A DNA stretch of 64,000 bases, from the NCBI RefSeq assembly GCF_009734405.1, contig NZ_CP046453.1, positions 2,418,001-2,482,000 on the forward strand, read 5' to 3'. Both the position numbers and the translations under genes were made by a program. Under the pieces are notes generated by a model. That model was not told the origin of the DNA, did not search any database, and saw nothing but the letters and a program-made list of their open reading frames with translations. This DNA comes from Corynebacterium comes. GTDB lineage: Bacteria > Actinomycetota > Actinomycetes > Mycobacteriales > Mycobacteriaceae. This document shows positions 28,852-34,777 of the stretch, piece after piece (the first letter of the stretch is position 1; each line of letters begins with the position of its first letter).

Positions 28852-28976
28852 TATCTTTCCTTCTGATTAATCACAGATATCTGACGTCCGCGTGGACGCA
28901 TTCCAGGAGAACAGTAAAGGGGACCCCGTTCATGAAGACGTCACAGTAGAACACTCTGCCGTCTAGCGGGGTAGTG

Positions 28977-31706
28977 TCAGCTGCCAAAGCCACCTGGTCC
29001 GCCGGGGTTGCCGGAAGCACCAGAAGAAGGCCCGGGACCGAAGCCACCCGAGCCAAAACCACCACCAGAGCCACCGGCGCTGCCGGAACCGAACCCACCA
29101 GAACCGCCCAAGCCTGATCCGAGGCCACCCGAGCCAAAACCACCACCAGAGCCACCGGGTTTACCGGAAGCACCAGAAGAAGGCCCGGGACCGAAGCCAC
29201 CCGAGCTGGGGCCGCTGTCACCTGGGGTGAAGGTGCCTGCTGATGGAGAGGCCGACTGGTCCGGCTTCTTCAGCTGCTCAAACAGCCTGATAGCCCGGTC
29301 CGGGGCATTCTGCATTATCTCCACAGTCAGGCTCTGCCCGCCGTCCTCGAGCGGATGGCGGGCAAGCACGACGAGGTCCATCGACGTGGGGTCGACCGGG
29401 TTCGCGGCCAGGAACCAGGAGTCCTGCACAGCGATCGGCAACTTGGCGTGGCCTTTGTACTGCTTGCCCGCACCGCTGATGGACGGGGCCTGCTCGACCA
29501 GGGCAACGGGCTCGGCGAAGGGGTTGAACTGGAAACTCCTGACCTTCACTGAGTAGCCGTCCACGTTGAAGCCGGTACCATTGTTGACGATCTGCTGCCT
29601 ACCGACGACTGCCGGGTCGATCTCCGGCTGAGTGCGTCCCTGATACTTGAGCAGTCCGTCCGCGAGGGTGACCGGGATGCGGACGAAACCCATGTTGTCC
29701 TTCGGGATCCTGGCGGTGAACCACCGGACCGCATAGAGGAGAAGAAGAGGAACGAGCAACGCGAGCAGGAGCGCGATGATGAAGGCCAGCGCGAAGTTCG
29801 CCCTGTCGATCGGCACGGAGAGGTCGCCCTCGACAGGCACGTCGGCGACGGCCTCATTCGCACCCTCGAGGTTGGTGAGGGCGATGGGCAGGGTCCCGGA
29901 AACAAAGCCGTCTCGCAGCTCGCTGGTGCTCAGTTCGACGGGCAGGACCCCCTGCTCGTCCATCTCGAGGACCAGGGCGTTGTCGACGCCGTTGTAGGTG
30001 CTGGACACGGCGATGCCGGAGACGCCGTCGGGGATGGCCGAGGCGTCGACGTAACTGTCAGCCGGGATCCATACGCGGCCGGGACCGGCGACGGGCACGT
30101 CGACGGTGACTGTCTCCTCCTCTGCCCGGAAGCGAATGGCACCCGGCAGCTGCGGCATGTCACGCTGGGTGATTGCCAGCTGGGTGGTGTTGAGGATCGG
30201 ACTCAGGCGGGTGCCGGGTGTCTCCCCGTCGCCCCTGGTGGTAACGGTGGTCCGGGCCTGCAGCGTGCCGATGGCCGGGAGCTGTTCGATGGCGTCGAGC
30301 GGCAGCTGGAGCTCACCGCTGGAAATATCGGCTCCTTCTGCCAGTAAGACATCACCCGCACCGGTACCGCTGAATGTCAGGTCCACCAGCCCCTCGCCCT
30401 CGAGCGGGCGGACACGGCCGTCACGGTCGACGAGGCGCAGGTGCAGCTGTTCGTCGTTACGCAGGTTCAGCCCGCCTCTGGCGTCGTCTCCGGAGATGAA
30501 CTCGACCTGCAGGTCCGGCTGGATCTCCACCGAGTTGAACACCCGGCCGTCGGCGGCGGATTCGGCGAAACCCTGGAACTGCAGCGCCCAGGTGCCGGCC
30601 CAGGAGCCACCGTCGACAAGTGAGAGCGTGCCGTCGGCCTTCTGCACCGGGTCAGTGGTGGCGGACCAGGTGACATCACCGGAGTGGATCTCCCCGGAGC
30701 CGGTGTCCCGGAGCGGGATGGTGTCGCCGTTGGGGGAGGTGAGCACAAGGTGGGCGTCGGGGCCGAGATCATCCTTGGCGATGGCCGTGAAACGCACCGT
30801 CGAGATCGAGTCGTCGAGGGCGAAGAGGAAGGGGTCCCCGGCGCGGGTCTCGCCGGTGGCCTCGCCGCCGGTGGCCAGTGCCTCGCGGAAGGCCGCGAAG
30901 AGCCCGCCCACGTTGTCAGCGGTGAAGAAGGCACCGTTTGGCGGGAGATCGCCGCACGGGCTGCCGGTGCCCTGGGTGATGCCCTGGAAGAGGGAGAAGT
31001 CCGAGGGGTTGTGCGGGGCGGACAGTCCGATGCCGATGTTGGTGATGTTCGCGCCGCGCAGCCGGTCCGCGACCCCGCCCGGGGTGCAGAGGGCTCTCTC
31101 AGCGGCGTCGGCGCCTTCGGCGGCAGTGAGCGCACCGTCGGTGAAGGTGACCACCATGCGGCACGGGTCCTCCGCACCAGAGCGGGAGAAGTCCTGGTAG
31201 GCACCCTCAAGGGCGGACGCGTAGTTGGTGTACTGCTCCGCCGTGCGGTCGCCGAATGCCGCGATGAGGTCCTTGGTCTGATCGGCGGAGCCCTGGTCCA
31301 GGACGACCCAGTCCCCGTAGTTGCCGGGGTCCGTCGCGCCGGACTTGTAGTCCTGGCCGAAGCCCGCGACACGCACGCGGGTCTCGAGGTTCTCGTCGCG
31401 CTGCTTGGCCACGAGCTCGTCGATGAAACTCTGGGCGGCGGGCACGCGGTGGCCATCGACGTCCGCGCCCGGGGCGTCGGGATTGACGGTGCCGTCGCGG
31501 GCCTCGTGGATGAGGCTCTCGGTCTCGTCGATCATGATGATGACGTCGAGCGCACCCCGATCAGCGATGCAGGCTCCAACCCGGTTGAGACTCCCGGTCT
31601 CCCCTGACACGTCCTGAGCAAACGCAGGCGGCGCAGCGAACGCCCCGGCCAGGCCGGCCAGGGCGCTCAGAGCAGCCGCACGGGTTCTGTTGATACTTAT
31701 CACCAT
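28977..31706 (-). CDS. Exported, membrane-anchored vWA protein with cytosolic FG-rich tail
   Basis: A 909-residue protein. The signal peptide (1-30) ends AFA-Q. An extracytoplasmic vWA domain starts near 53, and its metal site is a variant, DETES at 60-64, with Thr in place of the first Ser. Beta-rich extracytoplasmic domains run to about 635. A transmembrane helix spans 638-660 (FALAFIIALLLALLVPLLLL). A cytosolic domain of about 150 residues follows. The last 90 residues (820-909) are Gly/Ser/Phe low complexity with six FG dipeptides and an imperfect duplication. ATG 31706 overlaps the stop of the first operon gene by seven bases. It probably senses or binds something outside and passes it inward to the tubulin-like/GTPase components. 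Confidence 0.85.
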   Translation of the reverse strand: MVISINRTRAAALSALAGLAGAFAAPPAFAQDVSGETGSLNRVGACIADRGALDVIIMIDETESLIHEARDGTVNPDAPGADVDGHRVPAAQSFIDELVAKQRDENLETRVRVAGFGQDYKSGATDPGNYGDWVVLDQGSADQTKDLIAAFGDRTAEQYTNYASALEGAYQDFSRSGAEDPCRMVVTFTDGALTAAEGADAAERALCTPGGVADRLRGANITNIGIGLSAPHNPSDFSLFQGITQGTGSPCGDLPPNGAFFTADNVGGLFAAFREALATGGEATGETRAGDPFLFALDDSISTVRFTAIAKDDLGPDAHLVLTSPNGDTIPLRDTGSGEIHSGDVTWSATTDPVQKADGTLSLVDGGSWAGTWALQFQGFAESAADGRVFNSVEIQPDLQVEFISGDDARGGLNLRNDEQLHLRLVDRDGRVRPLEGEGLVDLTFSGTGAGDVLLAEGADISSGELQLPLDAIEQLPAIGTLQARTTVTTRGDGETPGTRLSPILNTTQLAITQRDMPQLPGAIRFRAEEETVTVDVPVAGPGRVWIPADSYVDASAIPDGVSGIAVSSTYNGVDNALVLEMDEQGVLPVELSTSELRDGFVSGTLPIALTNLEGANEAVADVPVEGDLSVPIDRANFALAFIIALLLALLVPLLLLYAVRWFTARIPKDNMGFVRIPVTLADGLLKYQGRTQPEIDPAVVGRQQIVNNGTGFNVDGYSVKVRSFQFNPFAEPVALVEQAPSISGAGKQYKGHAKLPIAVQDSWFLAANPVDPTSMDLVVLARHPLEDGGQSLTVEIMQNAPDRAIRLFEQLKKPDQSASPSAGTFTPGDSGPSSGGFGPGPSSGASGKPGGSGGGFGSGGLGSGLGGSGGFGSGSAGGSGGGFGSGGFGPGPSSGASGNPGGPGGFGS
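29011..29206. repeat. Direct repeats coding for the FG-rich tail
   Basis: A 43-base unit occurs identically at 29011-29053 and 29164-29206, and an overlapping 34-base unit at 29043-29076 and 29124-29157. They encode the repeated GGFGPGPSSGASG and GGSGGGFGSGG segments of the exported vWA protein. The near identity at DNA level suggests recent duplication and possible length variation between strains. Confidence 0.85.
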
Positions 31707-32167
31707 TTACCCACCCACTGAGCGATGTTGAAGGCCGACCACATGATGGCGATCAGCAGGACGGCATAAGTCAGCCACGCAACGAGGTTCTTCCATCCGA
31801 CGGTCGAGAAAAAGCCTTCACCCTTGCGCTTGTTGATCTCTGTGAAGTACCAACCCAGCGCCGTGACGCCTGCGACACCGGCGACAGCCCACGCAACGAT
31901 GGCGATCACACCCCAGGCAGTGTCCGTCGCCACGTGGTCGCCGAACACCAGGACCCCGTTGAGCACCAGACCGATGACGCCGGCCACCAGACTCGGCAGC
32001 AGATGGAGGACCGGCTGTGACGTGGCCTTCCGTACCCGCGGCAGTGCCGACATCTGGAAGGAACCTCCCGGGGAGGGGCCGAAGGACGTACCCGACCCCG
32101 CGCCAGAGAATCCTCCCGGCGAACTCCCGAACGAACCTCCGGAATACGGAGTGAATCCTTGCGCCAT
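31700..32167 (-). CDS. Three-helix membrane protein with FG-containing N-terminus, first gene of the operon
   Basis: A 155-residue protein. Residues 1-38 are Gly/Ser/Phe/Pro-rich (SGGSFGSSPGGF, TSFGPSPGGSF), like the tail of the 909-residue protein. Three transmembrane helices follow at about 56-76, 84-108 and 128-150. No family recognised. ATG 32167 has GGAG eight bases upstream. It is the promoter-proximal gene, and its stop lies inside the start of the vWA gene, so the two membrane proteins are probably made together and may form one complex. Confidence 0.8.
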   Translation of the reverse strand: MAQGFTPYSGGSFGSSPGGFSGAGSGTSFGPSPGGSFQMSALPRVRKATSQPVLHLLPSLVAGVIGLVLNGVLVFGDHVATDTAWGVIAIVAWAVAGVAGVTALGWYFTEINKRKGEGFFSTVGWKNLVAWLTYAVLLIAIMWSAFNIAQWVGKW

Positions 32168-32216
32168 CTGTTACTCCGGCATCATCTGAGAATTAACTTG
32201 CTGTGGTATCAGAATG

Positions 32217-32222
32217 ACTTTA
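32217..32222 (-). promoter_or_regulatory. Possible -10 element of the nine-gene operon
   Basis: Minus-strand TAAAGT, about 50 bases before ATG 32167; the -35 region is weak (TGCTGT at 17 bases). It is the only TANNNT hexamer I find that is well placed in the 110-base gap to the divergent peptidase gene. Confidence 0.3.
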
Positions 32223-32264
32223 GTAGTTGAAGACAAGGACAGCACGTTTCGGATCTGACCCAAC

Positions 32265-32270
32265 TAGACT
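32265..32270 (+). promoter_or_regulatory. -10 element of a probable leaderless M20 peptidase transcript
   Basis: TAGACT, seven bases (TCTCCCT), then ATG 32278; no Shine-Dalgarno. Confidence 0.55.
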
Positions 32271-32277
32271 TCTCCCT

Positions 32278-33654
32278 ATGATCATCCCTATGGACACAAC
32301 CGAAATCGACCGGCTCCGCACCCACATCGAAGGCCAGCGAGACCGGATCTTCTCCGAACTCTCCACCCTCGTCTCCTTCAACTCCGTGCACGCCGAGCCC
32401 GGTTGCGAGGACGATTACGCCGCCGCGGCCGAATGGACCGCACAGGCACTCACCGATGCCGGCCTCGACGTCGCCTCCCACCTCACCGTCGACGGCTCCA
32501 CCGCCGTCATCGGGCGTCGGGAAGCGGATGCGGGCATGCCCACCGTCCTCCTCTACTCCCATTACGACATCGTCCCCGCCGGTGACCCCGCCCGCTGGAC
32601 CTCCGACCCGTTCTCACTGACCGAGCGGGGCGGCCGCTGGTACGGCCGCGGCGCCGCCGACTGCAAGGGCAATCTGGTCATGCACCTGGCGGCCCTGCGC
32701 GCCGTCGAGGCCACCGGCGGAACCGGGCTGGGCCTGATCTTCCTCGTGGAGGGTTCCGAGGAGCGCGGCGGCGTGGGCCTGGAGGCGCTGCTTGCCGACG
32801 CCCCCGAACTCTTCCGCGCCGACGCCATTCTCATCGCCGACTCCGGCAACGCCGCCGTCGGGGTACCCACCCTTACCACCACGCTCCGCGGTGGCGCCCA
32901 GGTGACCGTCACGGTGGACACCCTCGAGACTCCCCTGCACTCCGGCCAGTACGGCGGCGCGGCCCCCGACGCCGTCGCCGCGCTGGTCCGCATCCTCGAT
33001 TCGCTCCGGGATGAGCACGGCCGCACGGTCATCGACGGCGTGGACACCTCCGGCATCTGGGACGGCGAGCCCTATACAAAGGAGGACTTCCGACGCGACG
33101 CCGGCATCCTCGACGGCGTCGCCGTCATGGGCACCGATGCCGACGAACCCGCCGACATGGTCTGGGCCCGCCCCGCGATCACCGTCACCGGATTCACCTC
33201 CACACCGGTCGCCGAGGCCGTCAACGCCGTGCCCGCCACCGCCTCCGCGAAGCTCAACCTGCGGGTACCGCCGGGGATGGACACGGCGGACGTCCTCAAG
33301 CACCTCGAAGCGCACCTCAGGTCCCACGCCCCCTGGGGCGCGCACGTGAGCGTGGAGATCGGGGACGTCAGCAACCCCTTCGCCGCAGACATCAGCGGAC
33401 CCGCACTGACCCTGCTCCGCGACTGCCTCGCCGCCGCCTACGACACCGGACACACCACCACCGTCGGTTCCGGCGGTTCCATCCCGCTCACCCTCGCGCT
33501 GAAGGAACAGTTCCCCGACGCCGAGATCGCCATCTTCGGCGTGGAGGAGCCGCAGTCGACGATCCACTCCCCCGACGAGTCGGTGGACCCCGCCGAAATA
33601 ATCCACGTTGCCGCGGCAGAGGCAGCATTCCTGCAGGCCTGGGGTGGAAAATAA
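32278..33654 (+). CDS. M20-family metallopeptidase (dipeptidase/deacylase type)
   Basis: A 458-residue cytosolic zinc-dependent amidohydrolase related to DapE/ArgE and carnosinase-type dipeptidases. Metal and catalytic motifs are YSHYDIVPAGD (first zinc His and catalytic Asp), GRGAADCKGN (bridging Asp) and VEGSEERGG (catalytic Glu). The dimerisation-domain motif is LHSGQYGG. The C-terminal metal His is in STIHSPDESV. The substrate is unknown; the length and HSGQYGG motif fit dipeptidases better than DapE. Start 32278 is supported by the -10 element seven bases before it; ATG 32290 is possible. It diverges from the nine-gene operon. Confidence 0.88.
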   Translation: MIIPMDTTEIDRLRTHIEGQRDRIFSELSTLVSFNSVHAEPGCEDDYAAAAEWTAQALTDAGLDVASHLTVDGSTAVIGRREADAGMPTVLLYSHYDIVPAGDPARWTSDPFSLTERGGRWYGRGAADCKGNLVMHLAALRAVEATGGTGLGLIFLVEGSEERGGVGLEALLADAPELFRADAILIADSGNAAVGVPTLTTTLRGGAQVTVTVDTLETPLHSGQYGGAAPDAVAALVRILDSLRDEHGRTVIDGVDTSGIWDGEPYTKEDFRRDAGILDGVAVMGTDADEPADMVWARPAITVTGFTSTPVAEAVNAVPATASAKLNLRVPPGMDTADVLKHLEAHLRSHAPWGAHVSVEIGDVSNPFAADISGPALTLLRDCLAAAYDTGHTTTVGSGGSIPLTLALKEQFPDAEIAIFGVEEPQSTIHSPDESVDPAEIIHVAAAEAAFLQAWGGK

Positions 33655-33661
33655 TCGGGAC

Positions 33662-33691
33662 TTGTGGAAGTCGGGGGGCAGGGGTTAGCCT
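33662..33691 (+). promoter_or_regulatory. Promoter of the LeuA-domain gene and its leader
   Basis: TTGTGG (33662-33667), an 18-base spacer and TAGCCT (33686-33691). The predicted transcription start coincides with the GTG of the short leader ORF at 33698, six bases further. Confidence 0.5.
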
Positions 33692-33697
33692 GTCTGT

Positions 33698-33757
33698 GTG
33701 ACGTACAACATCTCTCTTCAGCGAGTAGCCGAGGCTACACACCCCAGTGCGGGCTAG
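33698..33757 (+). CDS. Candidate leader peptide (19 codons) in a structured 5' region
   Basis: GTG followed by codons for TYNISLQRVAEATHPSAG and TAG. It would be read from a leaderless transcript. Its stop codon lies inside the hairpin at 33747-33774. There is no run of one amino acid, so a classical attenuation signal is not evident. Coding is inferred only from the promoter spacing and the stop position; it may be part of the RNA structure only. Confidence 0.4.
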   Translation: MTYNISLQRVAEATHPSAG

Positions 33758-33812
33758 GGACTAGCTCCCCGCACATGGGGCAGTAGTCGTTAAGCCACAC
33801 ACCGCTGAAGAG
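33714..33812 (+). promoter_or_regulatory. Structured 5' leader before the LeuA-domain gene
   Basis: A 10-base perfect inverted repeat, CTCTTCAGCG (33714-33723) with CGCTGAAGAG (33803-33812), encloses two further hairpins: GTAGC/GCTAC (33725-33738) and a long GTGCGGG/CCCGCAC stem (33747-33774) extended by GCTAG/CTAGC. The outer pairing and inner hairpins could alternate. No T-run follows, so control of translation or antitermination is more likely than simple attenuation. Confidence 0.55.
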
Positions 33813-33862
33813 CCGGTCCACTCAAACACACCTTCCTTTCGAAGACAACGAGGACCGTCATC

Positions 33863-34387
33863 ATGTTCCAGAGCACTTCTTCTGCCACTGTCACCACCAC
33901 CAACCAGACTTCTGCCGATACCGCGCAGGATCCCTTCAGCACCCGTTTCGGCGCCGAACACCGGCTGCCCCAGGGCCTCCGCGATGAGGCCGCCGGTATG
34001 TCCTGGCCGCTGTTCACCGCAACTTTCGCTCCCGCCGCCGATCTCCGCATCACCCGCCTGGAGTCGACCCGAGGCCGTGGCGGTCAGCAGCACTACACCG
34101 CCGAGCTGACCCGCACCTCCAAGACCGAGCAGCCGAGCACCGAGATCCGCGACATCACCGCCATGGGTCCCGCTTCCGCCGTCTCCCACCTGCTCGCTGA
34201 CGCCGGCCGCCACGTCGAGATCCTCTCCTTCCACCAGACTGAACTCTTCGAGGCCACGGTCACCTTCGTCAAGGTCGCCCACCAGAGCAACGGGAACCGA
34301 CGGTCCTGGGCCATCGGCTTCGGGCCGACGCCGGAGTCCTCCATCGCGGCCGCTCTGGCCTCCGGCGCGCAGCGCATCTACGGCTGA
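33863..34387 (+). CDS. Orphan LeuA-type regulatory (dimerisation) domain protein
   Basis: A 174-residue protein. From about residue 58 onward it resembles the C-terminal allosteric domain of 2-isopropylmalate synthase (LITRLES..., DITAMGPASAVSHLLADAGRHVEILSF, a WAIGFGPTPESSIAAALASGAQRIY end). There is no catalytic TIM barrel. The first 45 residues are Thr/Ser-rich and unassigned. A stand-alone domain of this kind could bind leucine or a related ligand or pair with full-length LeuA; this is inferred. A structured leader precedes it and a strong terminator follows, so it is a single-gene unit with its own control. The Shine-Dalgarno is weak (GAGGA at 33850-33854). Confidence 0.6.
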   Translation: MFQSTSSATVTTTNQTSADTAQDPFSTRFGAEHRLPQGLRDEAAGMSWPLFTATFAPAADLRITRLESTRGRGGQQHYTAELTRTSKTEQPSTEIRDITAMGPASAVSHLLADAGRHVEILSFHQTELFEATVTFVKVAHQSNGNRRSWAIGFGPTPESSIAAALASGAQRIYG

Positions 34388-34440
34388 CCGCCCCGCGAGG
34401 CGAAGCCGTGCGTACATCCCCGACGCCAGAAGTACCCGTA

Positions 34441-34482
34441 GAGTGCGGAACCTGACACCAGGTTCCGCACTCTTCGTCTGTC
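34441..34482 (+). terminator. Terminator of the LeuA-domain gene
   Basis: A perfect 13-bp stem, GAGTGCGGAACCT (34441-34453) with AGGTTCCGCACTC (34460-34472), six-base loop, followed by TTCGTCTGT. Confidence 0.8.
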
Positions 34483-34499
34483 CACCCGACAAGTGTCGA

Positions 34500-34777
34500 A
34501 AGAATGATACATAAATGAGGTGCCCCCGCCGACGGGTGTGACAGAACCATGTATTACAGCCATCAGTTACACTGGCTTCTCGTTGGCCGCGCCGTTTTCG
34601 ACGCCGCCTTAATCTTGGGTGTTTCTCAGTGCTCTCGTCTGCCCACCATCACACCCGGTGGGGATTCGCGGAGAAGCTACTGCCGCTGGGGGCAGCACGC
34701 ACGTTGGCGACGACAACAGCGGAACGCGGTTTTCGCCTTGTCTTGTCCGCCCACACGCGAAGGGGAACAACGCAGAC
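34500..34777 (+). promoter_or_regulatory. Promoter region and long structured leader of the mrp operon
   Basis: TACACT at 34568-34573 is a plausible -10, giving a leader of about 200 bases before GTG 34778. It holds hairpins CCCACC/GGTGGG (34642-34662) and CTGCC/GGCAG (34680-34695). No ORF with a ribosome site is evident. I recognise no known riboswitch class. Confidence 0.35.

Noticed and set aside
29011..29206. Repeats as a possible CRISPR or mobile-element relic
   Set aside because: The units are in frame and code for the Gly/Phe tail; there are no unique spacers of constant length and no cas genes.
28871..29221. 116-codon minus-strand frame as a separate gene
   Set aside because: It lies mostly inside the FG-repeat coding region in another frame; kept only as a frameshift observation, not as a gene.
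16071..32167. Nine-gene operon as a recent genomic island
   Set aside because: No integrase, transposase, tRNA or flanking repeat was seen, and base composition looks like that of the neighbours; ancestral presence is as likely.
16071..32167. Operon as a type VII or other known secretion system
   Set aside because: No FtsK/EccC-type ATPase, EsxA-like WXG protein or channel component is present.
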